This document shows positions 33,765-45,295 of a DNA stretch of 64,000 nt, one piece after another; position 1 is the first letter of the stretch, and the number at the start of each line of letters is the position of its first letter. Source of the stretch: Ancylostoma caninum (taxonomy: Eukaryota > Nematoda > Chromadorea > Rhabditida > Ancylostomatidae). The stretch is from NCBI GenBank assembly GCA_037903475.1, contig JBAJFG010000444.1, positions 62,001 to 126,000 of the forward strand, read 5' to 3'. Both the position numbers and the translations under genes were made by a program. Under the pieces are notes generated by a model. It ran no database searches and had not been told where the DNA came from. It was given only the letters and a program-made list of their open reading frames with translations.

Positions 33765-35005
33765 GCGCAGATGCTCCGATGGGAAAAAGGTGTGCCGTAG
33801 CTCAAAAGTGGTGAAAACACTAGGATACGGCTCTGCCAATGGAAGACCGGTACGGTTTGGCATAATCTCCGATGGGAAAAAGGTGTGCCTTGGCTCAAAA
33901 GTGGTGAAAACACTAGGATACGGCTCTGCCAATGGAAGACGGGTCCGGTTTGGCCTAACTGCGAGGAAAAACACCAGAATAACGTTCGACCGACCGCTGA
34001 AGAGCCCATTGTGGCCCAATATTGTGGAGCACACCAGCATGCAGGTCCCATCATAGCATCGGTTCGCTCTGGCTCACTAACGTGGAGGACGCCAGGATAT
34101 GGGTTCACCGATGGATTAAGGATCCGGTGTGGCCAAGTAGTGAGGAAAACACAAAGTGAGGAAGGACCCGCCGTGGCCCAATGGTGTGGAGAATGCCAGA
34201 ATATGGGCTCACTTTGGTCCAATAGTTGAAGTATGACAGGGTGATAGCCCGCCCATGGAGAAAGAGTCGGCTTAGCCTAATTGTGAAGAAGACGGCGGAA
34301 TGCGGGCCCTCAGATGGAATAAGGGCCTCCGTGGCCCAATGGTGTGGGGAACGCCAGGATACTTTCCGCCAATATAAGATGGGTCCGCTGTGACTCAGTG
34401 AAGTGGAGAATAGCAGGATACGGTTCAGCTGAAGGAAAACGTGTCCGACGTAGGCCAGTGGAGTGAGGAACGCCAGAAAGCGGGTCCACCGATGTAGGAA
34501 GGGTCCGCTTTGGTCCACCAGTGAGGAAGACGCCAGAATGCGTGTCCACCGACGGAAGAGAGGCCCACCGTGGCCCAGTGGTGTAAGGAACGCTTGGATC
34601 TGGGTCCACCGATGGAGGAAGAGCCCGGTACGGCCCAGTAGTGAGGAAAACACCGGAATGCTGGTCCACCAATGAAGAAAGGATCCGCCGTGGCCCAATG
34701 GTGTGGAGAACGCCAGGATATGGGCTCGCTTTAGTCCAATGGTGAGAGTACTAGGATACGGTTGAGCTGACGGTGAACGGGTTCGCTGTGACGTAACAGC
34801 GAAGATGACGCCAGAATACGGGTCCACCGATGGAGGAAGGGTCCGCTTTGGCCCAATATGGTGGAGAGCACCAGGATACGAGTTCGCTTAGGCCTAATAG
34901 TGTGGAGAACAACAGGATACAAGTCCGCCGATGGAAAACATGTCTGCGTTGGTAAGTGTGGAAAACATACGAACATACGCCCTACGATGGAGAAAGAACT
35001 TCTCA
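33765..35005. repeat. 60-bp minisatellite, array 3 (about 20 units)
   Basis: The longest of the three arrays, with units of about 55-65 bp sharing GGGTCCACCGATGGAGGAAGG, GTGGCCCAATGGTGTGG and GAACGCCAGGATACG. It includes a local direct duplication of about 110 bp (from about 33790 and again from about 33900). The 240-codon open frame on the minus strand (34827-34105) is this repeat read with a 20-residue period and is not considered a gene. Confidence 0.88.
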
Positions 35006-35009
35006 TACT

Positions 35010-36490
35010 CCTACTCAACTCATAACAAGAATTTCATATTTGAGCACATGTAATGATTAGTTTTGCTTCTTTGTTAATTTTCTAGGGATTTGGCAAGTGG
35101 GAAGCTTTTGCACCTGGCCCAAGTGGCTGCCCCACCCCACTTTCTAGCGTCCCGAAGGGGCGCTAGTAAGGATAAACTTCTGCTAGCCTTATGTAGTCTT
35201 ATCGTGGTTCTTCGACCCCACTCTGGCCGTACAGTTCACTCAACCAGCAGCAAATACTGGTGAAAGATAGGACCATCTACTGATACGTGACCATTTTCAA
35301 CCAATGTCCCTCATGCTTGGTAGCGCGCAACCACACCGCTAACTTTCAGTCCGTGATTAAGTTGCACCAATTTTTACTCCTTTCTGAATGCCGCTACTTT
35401 TTTTCGGATTTTGCTTTGGTGGAAATGATTTAATCGTCCACTAAAATGTTTTTTTTTTCTATTAGAAAAGTGGCAGTGGAGGGATCGAATTGCCCCAGAA
35501 CAAGCACAACACTTGAGGACAGGAATGAAATGCGAGGAATTTCTAGAGTGTTGTATGGACAGATGCAACATGAATCACGCTCAGGGTAGTGCAAGACCAA
35601 GATGGCTAGTTGAATGATCTCACGTTTCCACTACACTTGCTTTGAAAGCGTGGATGGTGCCTCTGTCAAAGGTTTTTGAGAGATCTCTTCAATGATGCTG
35701 TTTTCCTATAGGAGCACAATAATTTCCTTGCCTGAGAAACACCAAAAAGAGCATTGGCTTTCATTTAATGGATGTAGTGGGCGACTTTCGATGTTAGGCC
35801 TTGGCAATCTAGTAAGAGATGAGTCATACGTTAGTGGATAAAAGGGTGAAAACCAGTGAACTAGCTCCTTTTCTGCTTCAATTTAGGCTCATATGAAATG
35901 CCACGATTTATGAAATTTTCATCCTCTGGAGAGAGCTGCCGTGAGTAGACTCTGCTTCTTGTTGTATAATAGATGAGACAAGAATGAGTGAGTCTACGAG
36001 ATTAGCACACTTTCTTGAATAGAACAACAGGACGGTACTTTTTTTTGATATTAACTTTCGGGGTCCAGCTAATAATAACAGCAACTACATAGTTGCAATA
36101 AAGTATGCCAAGACGCTGAATAGAAGGCAAAAACTTACACTGCACGAAGGTAACATGTAATAGAGAAAGTTCTCAGCTGTACTTTCAGGGCACAAGAGTG
36201 AATGGCATGATCCAGACTGCCTTAATAACCAGAACGTTTTATTGTTACATGGTATTACTAATTAGATGACTAGTCGCATTTTTTCGTTGGCTCGGCTATT
36301 TATCCATTGCCATTTACGCAAGATTACAGTGATATTGTGGGAACACTTTGAAAAGGAAGTGTGTGAATCTGTTCTGGACATGGCGTTGAGCTAGTGTTCT
36401 CAAGTCAGAACAACACGAAGGTAAACGACTATGACGACTGTTCAGGACTTTAGCACAAAAACAACAAAGAGCTTCATTACATACATTGCT
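35010..36490. other. No gene recognised
   Basis: No known domain, coherent exon set or repeat structure was recognised. A GC-richer patch lies at about 35100-35170. Confidence 0.35.
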
Positions 36491-36494
36491 GTCC

Positions 36495-37370
36495 TCTTAC
36501 AAGGGAAGTGCACGAACATAAGCCGCGCTTTCGGAACGATACGGTTGGAAGGCTTGTCCCAAACAATGGTAAAGATTATACTTCAAATTTGCGAAATAGT
36601 CAATACAAGCTCAAAATTCCATTTGCTGCCATACTGACATGTACCTCTTGAACACTTGACTGAACACTTAAACACTTGACACTTGAACTCTTCACATGTA
36701 CCTCGCTCATACCCCGGCAGCTGGATAGCCGAGTGGATAGTGATGCGGACCCATGGGACGAGGCTCGAGTATTTGCATCCCATCCCCGGATGAAGATTTG
36801 CAAACTTTAATTGCTAGTTTTTAACAGGGTGCAGTACCTTCCAGGAGATAAATGAACAACAAGTACGAGGACTGCTTATGGAATAATGAACAATTGCTCT
36901 ATACTGAGTGTTGATGCAATGCCGCTGCAAAGAACAAGTATTTTGATAAGCCATATAATCTATTCGGTCACTTTCTCATTCTTTAACCGCCTTAAATGTT
37001 CGACTTTATACAGAGAAAGTCTTCCTGCAGCTTACACAGTGTAACGTAAATAATCATCTATATCCTGAACAGCTCTTCACCCTGTTAAACGTCAGCAATT
37101 AAAGTTTGCAAAAAAAATCGGGGCGGGATGGAAACCCTCGAGCCTCATCTTATGGGCTCACATCACTACGCAATCTGCTCTCCAGCTGCCAAGCTATGAG
37201 TGAGGGAGGTACATGTCAGTGTGGCAATCAATAGAATTTTGAGCTTGCATTAACCATTCAGCAAATTTCAAGTATATGTAGTATGTAACATTGTTTGGGA
37301 CAAGCCTTTCAACCATATATGTCCCGTTCCGGGAACGCAGCTTGAGCTCATGCACTTTCCTTGTTGGTCA
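36495..37370. mobile_element. Foldback element with tRNA-like sequence in each arm
   Basis: The left arm (36495-36850) and right arm (37055-37370) are inverted copies sharing GGCTTGTCCCAAACAATG, GCAAGCTCAAAATTC, CTGACATGTACCT, GGCAGCTGGA and GCAAACTTTAATTGCT. In the left arm TAGCCGAGTGGATAGTGATG resembles a tRNA A box and GGCTCGAG a degenerate B box; the right arm carries the same in reverse. The left arm has an extra stretch of ACACTTGA repeats (36648-36690). The 200-bp loop is unique. Confidence 0.65.
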
Positions 37371-37716
37371 AAGTTGGAAGAAGTCCGAAAAAAAATTGAA
37401 ACTACATCACAATTTGCCAGCGCCCACATATTATCGATAGCTCCTACATATTCCAAGTACAATACTTCTTGCAGTAGAAATATTTGCAAATTCAAAAAAA
37501 AAATGCCGGTTAACAAGACTGTAAAATTCGGCAGTCCGCAGCATTTATCGGGGTTCCCCACTTAGGCCTCGCTTCGTCTGCCTCCCTTCTCCCTGATTCC
37601 TTTGCACTCTCTCTCTTTATCTCCGCCTTAAGCTTAAAAACATAAAATGTGTGAGCAATATATCAACTTACAATTCTTTCATCTTACAAGATCTTACACA
37701 TTATCTTGGTGTAAAA

Positions 37717-38100
37717 ATGGAGCCTAGGAAGATAGGAGGTGTGCGCTACATACACCTGTACTTTAACATGGCTGGATTTTCAAAGAAATACCTTTCAAGC
37801 CACCTGGATTTGCAGACTGAAACCCATTTTAGAGCAAACTGTTCCCACAAGTCCGCAACACAAAGAACTGCTGTCAGTGTGCCTCTTATGACAAAGTACA
37901 CCTATAAAGCCAGAAAACGAATAATAGCCTGCTTACTTAAGAAAGGCCTTTTGTACGAAGCGAAAAAGCATCAGCTGATAATATCCTCAATCATGCATGT
38001 TTGTGTGCGAAAACAAGCGATGAAACACGGTCGCAGAGCATTCTCTATGATCATGCTGTTGCTTCTGGATTCAATGACGAAATTATTTGATGGCATTTAG
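37717..38100 (+). CDS. Hypothetical 127-codon frame, unsupported
   Basis: An open frame from ATG at 37717 to TAG at 38098, rich in Lys and Arg (for example YTYKARKRIIACLLKKGLL) and ending directly where a SINE begins. No domain is recognised, no splice sites are needed, and it may be chance or part of a decayed mobile element. Listed because it is one of the longer frames not explained by repeats. Confidence 0.15.
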   Translation: MEPRKIGGVRYIHLYFNMAGFSKKYLSSHLDLQTETHFRANCSHKSATQRTAVSVPLMTKYTYKARKRIIACLLKKGLLYEAKKHQLIISSIMHVCVRKQAMKHGRRAFSMIMLLLLDSMTKLFDGI

Positions 38101-38350
38101 CAAGGGGGCGCGGTGGTAAGAGGCTCGCTGCGCACGCACACGATCGATGGTTCGATCCCGATCGAGGCCAACCAAGCCTTCCATCCCTCCGGGGTCAGTA
38201 AATTGGTACCAGAGAAGTCTGGGAGGATGAACACTGACTTGGTACATCGGGTGCCAGGCACATACGCATTCAACGCCTCTACGATGCTCAGATGAGGTCG
38301 AATGCGTGGCGCATCCCTCGTGACGGGATTGATTAACGCCGACTACTTTA
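38101..38350 (+). mobile_element. tRNA-derived SINE, family S2, copy 1
   Basis: GGCGCGGTGGTAAGAGGC (A box) and GGTTCGATCCC (B box) are about 40 bp apart, as in a tRNA-like Pol III promoter. The tail body contains CTTCCATCCCTCCGGGGTCAG, AAGTCTGGGAGGATGAA and CGCCTCTACGATGCTCAGATGAG. The same body follows a tRNA-like head at 56335-56560. No long A-tail is visible. Confidence 0.7.
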
Positions 38351-39304
38351 TCCTTTTTTATCCACTTGGGAACGGGATTTGCCAAGATCTCTATGAGATA
38401 GTAGTGGAACTACAACTGATGCCAGTAAACGCATTGTTCACAAAAGCCGATCTCTAGTCAGGCGCAACACACTCTGGCACAGTATTGTGCACTCCAGACG
38501 TCTTTTCCATGAGGCCGTCATTATTACATGAGCGAACCACCGTTTTTGTCACCGTAATAAGCCCAAGTTCTCTCCATCAATGTTTAATTGCTTCGCAGTT
38601 TTTTTTTTCTCTCGACTATTGACTTCCGCTTCTCTTTTCACCTGACTTCCTGTTACATATACATTTTAGCATGTATGACAGTCCAATAGTTCCTTTACTT
38701 CTTCGTAGCATGATAAAGCTGATTTATTTTTTAAGAATCCTTCAGAGAATACTTCAAGGGGTCTTGAAGGCACTTACAATTACCCGGTTTCTTGAAAAAC
38801 GAGGAACGGAACGATAAAAACAAAAGAATGAAGACCTATACAAATCCAGTCATAATGGGAAAAAGTTTACCTTGCACCAATGCCGAGAGAGCAGTGACAA
38901 GACTAATTCCCGATGCAGTGTTGTGTCCACCAAAATAGCTTTGTTTCTTTGATAGGCACACATGAACCACCGCTTGCAGCTACTTTTCAAATGCATGGAT
39001 GCATATTATATAAAACAGAGGAAACGAGTTATTTTTACGTACTAGACTGCAGCAAAATCACTGCGACACAAAGACAAAGCTTTGAACCCAGCATCCGCGG
39101 AAATCTCGATGTTCAAGATTTTGTCAGATTTGAAGTTTTCCACAGGGAGTAGAACTCACATCAAATGCTGGCAAAAAATAAAACTCAAAACATGCAAGAG
39201 ATTAAAATGCATAAATGCTCGCTTCTTCCTGTTTTTGGCTCACGCCATATGAAAGCGATCTGACGCTCCTTTCAGTCTAAAGGCCGTATGAGTGGGTTGA
39301 GGCC
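38351..39304. other. No gene recognised
   Basis: A 79-codon frame at 38913-39152 has no domain. No other structure was recognised. Confidence 0.35.
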
Positions 39305-41943
39305 ATGGCCCCAGCTGTAATATCTTCGGGGATAGCTGACGATTCTTTATGCTGTACTCACTGTTGTGGTTGCGCTAGAGGAGAGCGGATCCTGCGGGAG
39401 AAGAAGTCAAGAGATTTCGAGCTCATAGTTGTCGACTCCTCCCTTGACCTCGGCTCTGTGTTTGAGCTCCTTCTTCGCAAAAAAGGACTGAAGCGACTTG
39501 AAGACGTGGTGATCGCTTGGTGCTGAGTAAGGGTATGGTATTATATGGTGGGTGGGGTACCAGATCGATTACGGGAACTGCCAGTTTCTCATAGCTCTCT
39601 ACAAGGTGTGTGATTTTGCATTGTTCATAAGGAGAAGAAATGGCGAGTTCGAAGGGTTTCGGCCACTTTCTCCAGTTGGCTACGAAACAAGTCTGATCCA
39701 CCATAGGACCAGTTGACACCAACTCTTATTGAACCGGGCCACTGATGTGCCACCAAAACGAAAGCAGCTCTTGTCATGGTTTTCGTGCTTTGGCTAGTGG
39801 GTGCTCGAAATCGACCCAATGTTCTAGTGGGTGCTCGAAATCGACCCAATGTTCTAGTGGGTGCTCGAAATCGACCCAATGTTTGCGGCATGTCGTACTG
39901 TCATATGTGCAGTACTTTCATCAACGGTGACTATTGGGTCGATCCAACCAAATGTACGACGGCGGCGGAGGAGAGAAGTACACATGTCAACTCGCCTCTT
40001 CTCGTCCCATGTGCACAGGATGTGAGCGAGAACTCGAAGAAGCTTAGGAACCTTTCCAGAATTCGGAAGGAAGCTGACTTGGAGTTTGTCTACGGCCTGC
40101 TAGGTCGCGCACAGAAAGGTCCTGCTGGACTTCCCACAAAGCAACTACGACGAGTCTTCTCTGGGTGAGTGATCTTTCTACAATCTGAATCAGAAGAATA
40201 GGGACACCCAAATTCTTGTCCATAGCAAAGCTCACGTTTTTTAGTCCGTCTGACTTTATACCCACTCGATTCAGCGGACCAAAGAACCCTAATACGCTTA
40301 GTTTCAGTCAATACAATAAATAACTCAGAGAATTATTATAATTTTTTGAGCAGAAACGTCAGCGATCTCTTATATCAAAAGTGTAGGAACACTCACTGTT
40401 GAATGACCGTTTTGTTCTGTAAAAATCAGCAAAAGGTGGATTGATAACCATTAGGCAATCATTCGTTTCTTGCCACTTAAAATCTCCTACTGCTGAAGAA
40501 GTTGTTGCTGGCGAGACTGGTCCCAAGGGTGCTCCAAACACCAAGATTGTCTTTTTTGAGTTCCTTTACGAAGATGTTCTGAGTAATTTCAGCTCAGACC
40601 AGTCTAGAGATAACCACTAAGAATGTATAATTAGAACGAGCTTTGTAAAGCAGGATTGCCAGTCCAAATCTTCCATCCCGAATGAGTTGAGTCGCGCTCA
40701 GTCATGCTGACTCTAGTGGATGGTTGCAATTTCCTTCCTGAAGTTAAAGTTTTGGTTACAGTAACACTACAACCGTAATAATACAACATTTTCAAGGCTC
40801 AGGCAGAGCTCGCTTCTGAATGATCTGAAAGCACAGAGCTACCTACAGTTGTTCATACTTAAAAACATGACACTTTCTCCACATATTACATTTCCCCTTC
40901 ATGAGAGAAGGTTACTCAAAGGTCTTATGTAGATTAGAGCTGAATCCCAGTCTTGATTCAAGAAGCCGGCTTCGTCTTGGAGAAGCAACTTAGGAAGCGA
41001 TGGTTGCAGAGATTGAGATGCCACAACGAGCATGACATTCGCAGTCCATTGATTTTCGATCATGCAGGATGAGGCTGTACAAGCTCTTGCAGAACTTTGC
41101 AATCTTCTACCAATACTGCTGAGACGACGTCGTCAACAAAACTTCACTCTCATGTGACAAAATCAAGCCACCTTTGTGAGCTAGCCAACTAGACGATGGC
41201 TAAACTCACAGAAGCTGTACGATTTGCGGCAGCAACGGTGCTTCTGAAACCTAATTCTAGTGCAAAATATGTTGGAGACTCTTCAGACGGATATGCGCTC
41301 ACAAGAAAAGCTGTGTTTGAGATGAACTCTTCAAAAATGCCGTTGTGTGTGCTTGAAGCAATCTGGAGATCAACCTCGCCAGCAACAACTTCTGACGTTT
41401 GGCAAACAAGACACCTAAAGTGCCAATAAACAAAACAGCACCAAGCGTTTATCAATGCACCTTTTCCTGATTTTTTCCCAGCAAAGCGATCACTCAACAA
41501 CACGTGTCCCTACACCTTTGATACGAGGAATTCTGACTTTTCTCTCCAGAAAATTATGGAAGTTCTATCTGCCGATCTCATTGACTAAAACCATGTGCTT
41601 TAGAGTTTCTAGATCTGCTGAATCGAATGAGCAAAAAAAGTCAGACCGATTAGGAATACCTGAGCTCCGTTACGGCCAAAAATTAGGGTGTTCCTAACCT
41701 TTTGGTACAGACTCCATAAGAGAGGCTCTTTCGAGTGATTTTTCTCCATTTTTGTATTTGTGGTTCCAGGTAAAGGATCACTCGGGAGCAGACTTAGTTG
41801 TCTATAAACTGCAACAGGGAACCGGTAGGCATGGTCTACTGAACAGTCACTACGGTACGGCAGAAGTAGATTTGCTCGGTGAACCTTCTTCTTCAGACCC
41901 ATTGTTGGTATATGGTTCTCGCTCCGTACAACTGCCTTTATAG
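39305..41943 (+). CDS. Candidate multi-exon gene, function unknown (model incomplete)
   Basis: Three plus-strand segments look coding. (a) 39305-39523, starting MAPAVISSGIADD and including LCCTHCCGCARGERILREKK and DLGSVFELLLRKKGLKRLED, ends near TGCTGA/GTAAGG, so the exact donor is unclear. (b) About 39798-40163 follows GGCTTTGGCTAG and begins with three copies of the decapeptide LVGARNRPNV. It continues through CGMSYCHMCSTFINGDYWVD and RIRKEADLEFVYGLLG to a strong donor TCTGG/GTGAGTG. (c) 41770-41943 after GTGGTTCCAG reads VKDHSGADLVVYKLQQGTGR to SRSVQLPL and TAG. Phases between (a) and (b) and between (b) and (c) are not fully resolved, so these may be parts of more than one gene or of a decayed element. 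No family is recognised. Confidence 0.3.
39796..39886 (+). repeat. 30-bp tandem repeat, three exact units
   Basis: GTGGGTGCTCGAAATCGACCCAATGTTCTA is repeated without change in the first two units; the third ends TTTGC. It is in frame (10 residues, VGARNRPNVL) within a coding-like segment. Each unit also recreates a TTCTAG/TGGGTG acceptor-like site. Confidence 0.95.
40195..41710. repeat. Old inverted duplication
   Basis: The segment 40195-40620 resembles the complement of 41250-41710. Shared words are GCTGAATCGA, AAGTCAGAC, GGGTGT(C/T)CCTA near the outside and GAAGTTGTTGCTGGCGAG further in. On the minus strand the right copy is an open frame (SEVVAGEVDLQIASST ... SVSLAIV, stop near 41189). 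The left copy on the plus strand reads EEVVAGETGPKGAPNTK but is short. Because protein-level similarity is kept, these could be paralogous exons in opposite orientation or coding remnants of a mobile element. Confidence 0.4.
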
Positions 41944-42553
41944 GAAATGAGCTGGGGTAACCTTGAGGTGGTAACGTAATTCAAAACCATGTGAATATGT
42001 GTTCACCCATCTTCGCAAGTAACCAAGATATGACACTCAAGACTTACCATGCCAAACTGCCTAGTCATTCTTCTGAAAATCTAATGCCTTCTAGTCAGAA
42101 TGATGTTTTAAGCAGCACGAGGCGCATTCTTCTCACTTCTCTCTCATTGCTCATTCTCCTCTACAGCGTGATAAAGATATAATACTAAGCCACAGCATTT
42201 AATGCACATACGGGCCATAAAAGTCTAAGCCGTCACCATCCTCCAAATAAGTCGCCACAGTCCTCTCTTACATAGGATCTGTGGGAGCATAAGAGCAAAG
42301 AGAACAAAGCTCGTTTAAGACGAATCAAACCCGGAATTTAATCACTTTCAAACCAATGCATTCGCCTTTTTTGCGAAGTCATATACTTCAGTTTCTCCTT
42401 ATTCTCGTATGGATAAGAGGCATCTCACTAAGGCACATAGTCCGTGAAAAGCTAAATCATTTTAAAGATCTTGACAGAGATGCATGTTTGCTTTCTTCTA
42501 GAAAACATTCTTAATATTCTCGAGTTACCTCGTATTATTGAGTTTGCAATCTT

Positions 42554-42760
42554 CTATCCTAGAGCAATTTCAGCTCGGCGTTTGCCTGTCAAGAAAGACG
42601 CACCATCTCCCAACGGCGCTGAGGACTTCAGAAACTTTTCAACTGAAACTCTGGCCACTAATATTTCAGACGCAGAACATGCCATTATCCTTCTCATCCA
42701 ACATTGTAACCCCACTTCCAAAGTGTTAGGGTGCGAATACGGTTTTCTCGGTATCCCATA
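42554..42760. other. Coding-like exon, strand unresolved
   Basis: Both strands are open. The plus strand reads ISARRLPVKKDAPSPNGAED then STETLATNISDAEHAIILL, with a preceding GCAATTTCAG that could be an acceptor. The minus strand reads MRRIMACSASEILVARVSVE. Codon-like periodicity suggests true coding sequence, but no neighbour exon or family could be assigned. Confidence 0.22.
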
Positions 42761-42769
42761 GAATCTTGT

Positions 42770-43737
42770 AAAACTCCATGAAAACAAAACGAGAAATTGC
42801 CCTATGTTGCTCCATAACTTAGTACCTTATTTACTCAAAGAGTTTCAGATTCTTATCACGACTGCCAACACTATTATTCTCAGGGAATGATAACGAACGG
42901 TTTAGAGCTTTCTCTGATCTCAACTTTTGAATTCTTTATATCCGGTTCTGATTTTATAATCAAATTATTCATGTTGACTAAGTATTGTTTGGTCTTATGT
43001 ATGATGTGGGGTGGCAGGTATGGCGGGACCTATCCGAAACCCTCAGGTATGAAGATAGCACAGCTGCATACTTTCTCTGAGTCCCTCCTCGGGTGCATCA
43101 CCTCGCAATTATTTTGAGACAGAGTGCAATAATTCTATAAAATGTGGTTACAGCTCTGAGTTAGAAAAGATTTCTCCGCCGAAAACTTTAACGATAGTGA
43201 ACGCAGATATTGACGAAGGATGAGATATCGCTTGTGTTATTTGTTCGGTATATTTAAAAAGATATAAAACAAATGAAAACAAATAACTGGTGTTGAACTA
43301 CTGTATATGATCTGTCTTAATACGGATGATATGATGGTTGACTATTTGTATGTACATACATATAGCATTCCCTGCTTGGATTTTTGGGTACCACACAATT
43401 TTACGCGTTTTTCCCCTCCTAAATCTCAACTACATAGTTTTCATGGTATAGCTTGGTACCTGATAAATGGGCATTGTTTTAAACAGAAACGAAGAGAACT
43501 GGTAAAACGCTCTTAGATCTGCATGGAACAGCTTGTGCACAGTCGTTGACAAGTAAACTGTAAAAGGTAATAAAAAGCGTGCAAAACGAAAAGAAGTGCG
43601 TGGAAGTTCAAGCGCGAAGAAGGCGTGGCTGTCCGAGCGAATGTTTTCTTCTACGTGTACTTTCAAATCTCCGTTAATTCATAAAGAAAATCTGCTCGTT
43701 AAAATGTCGCAGGCAAAGAAGCGTTATTGTACCGTTT
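42770..43737. other. No gene recognised
   Basis: AT-rich sequence with no domain-bearing frame and no clear repeat structure. Confidence 0.35.
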
Positions 43738-44431
43738 AAGCTGTGCAAATCAGCAAGTTAATGGCATTTTTCACGTACAGGACGTCGAGTCTGAGGCAGC
43801 TTTTCCGTGCTTTGGTAGCCTATCTCATGAGGATGACTGCACTTTCTCTACTCAAAACAAACTTCTGTCAGAGGTAACATCTCAAGTGTGGTGTTAAATG
43901 ATCAAACAGGATCTGCTGAATGTCACTGCTTTGAATCCTAGTTGATACAAGGGCGCTGAACAACTTACGCCGTACACGAAATGCGATCGCCATTGCACAC
44001 AGTCGCTTCCTAAACTCTTTTATAGAAAGAAAACATATTTATGCGCTTAACTCTTCATTATGGCCTCTTTTCTGTTTGACTCAACCAAATTCTCCTTTAT
44101 TCATAGATCAGATTATCTTTCTGGAGGAAAGAATTAGTTTTTCCAGACGGTACTTGGGAGGCGAAGATCGCTTTTTTTGAGGATGTCATTTCGTGCACGG
44201 CGTAAGTTGTTCAACGCCCTTGTATTAATTAGTATTCAAAGCAGTGACATTCAGCAGATTCTGTTTGATCATTTAACACCACATCTGAAATGTTATCTCT
44301 GACAGAAGTTTGTTTTGAGTAGTGAAAGTGCAGTCATCCCCGTGAGACAGGCTACCAGAGCAAGGAAGGACTGCTCCAAACTCGAGGTCTTGATGTGAAA
44401 GATGCCATTAACTTGCTGATGTGCACAGCTT
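43738..44431. mobile_element. Foldback element (694 bp, about 250-bp arms)
   Basis: The left arm begins AAGCTGTGCAAATCAGCAAG and the right arm ends with its complement (CTTGCTGATGTGCACAGCTT at 44431). The arms match inward through GATGACTGCACTTTC, CAAAACAAACTTCTGTCAGA, AATGTCACTGCTTTGAAT and GGGCGTTGAACAACTTACGCCG. The loop of about 190 bp is unique. No protein is encoded. Confidence 0.85.
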
Positions 44432-45140
44432 GGCGACAGCGCTTCAAAGGCGACATAAGACATGCATTTTTACTTAGAGAAATGTCAAGGCCCTTCAAAA
44501 TGTAAACTCCCTAGTGGACGTCCTCAGTCGTCCACAAAGCTCATAATTTGTATTTCCATACCGAAATTCTTGGCAAATTGCCTTGTCGTATTGCCAAATG
44601 GAAACGTTACCAATTGCGCAATAACTTCGACACCACCGCAAATCGTGCCACAACACCATCCTTTGAAGTCCGTTGAGTTTGAAGCTTGCCTCTAGACTTC
44701 ACTGTTGTTCATATTTCTTCACCCCGAATCTTTTTGTTACTTCATTTCGCTGCCTTCATAAATTAGCGACATGTCACACACAATTTGTTCAACTCTTTCC
44801 TTCTTTTCCGAGAAATTGGCTGCATTCACGGAAATTATGCCACATTGTGCATAGGATTTAAACAACCATAATACTTCCTCCTTTTTTGGAAACCGGTCTT
44901 CTGAGGTTCAGGACACATATGCACCTGGAAAATTGCCTGGAAAATTACGCTGTCAAGTGCAAGTAATTTCTTAATTAAAAAAATGAGGCTGCAAGAGAGG
45001 TGAAAGAGGCCCGTCTTGAAGAGCGGAATGAACCCTAAGTGTACCCCAACCCTGAATCTCTGTACTACCCTATGTGTTTTGTATTTTTTCATTGCCCTCG
45101 GCTCCAAAAAACAGAAATTTCAACACATCAATGTATGCGT
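44432..45140. other. No gene recognised
   Basis: The short frames at 44462-44861 and 44835-45107 carry no recognised domain. The word TGTCAAGTGCAAGTAATT at about 44950 recurs at about 46197, possibly the trace of an unidentified repeat. Confidence 0.35.
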
Positions 45141-45149
45141 TCCTGCGCT

Positions 45150-45295
45150 GCGCCAGCGACTTGTTGGCCGAGTGAAGAAGATACTGTACTGTTAGGCAGA
45201 GGGTCGAGGGTTTGAAGCTCGTTATGAACACCCGTTTGGCGCTCTTGTTTCTTGCTCCTTGGAGTCGAGGGTAGTAATGAAATAAATGGTGTAGC
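45150..45295 (+). mobile_element. tRNA-like SINE head, degenerate
   Basis: TTGGCCGAGTGAAG (A-box like) and GAGGGTTTGAAGCTC (B-box like) are spaced as in a tRNA-derived promoter. They are followed by a short body ending in AATGAAATAAATGGTGTAG. It does not match SINE S1 or S2 beyond the promoter boxes. It could also be a decayed tRNA pseudogene. Confidence 0.35.

Noticed and set aside
34105..34827. 240-codon minus-strand open frame, the longest in the window
   Set aside because: It lies wholly inside the 60-bp minisatellite and reads as a 20-residue periodic string; the period being a multiple of three explains its length. No domain.
38101..38170. Functional tRNA gene
   Set aside because: A and B boxes are present but the acceptor and anticodon stems do not pair and the sequence continues into a repeated body; it is a SINE head.
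39776..39900. CRISPR-like array at the 30-bp repeat
   Set aside because: Units are directly adjacent with no spacers, and the organism is eukaryotic.
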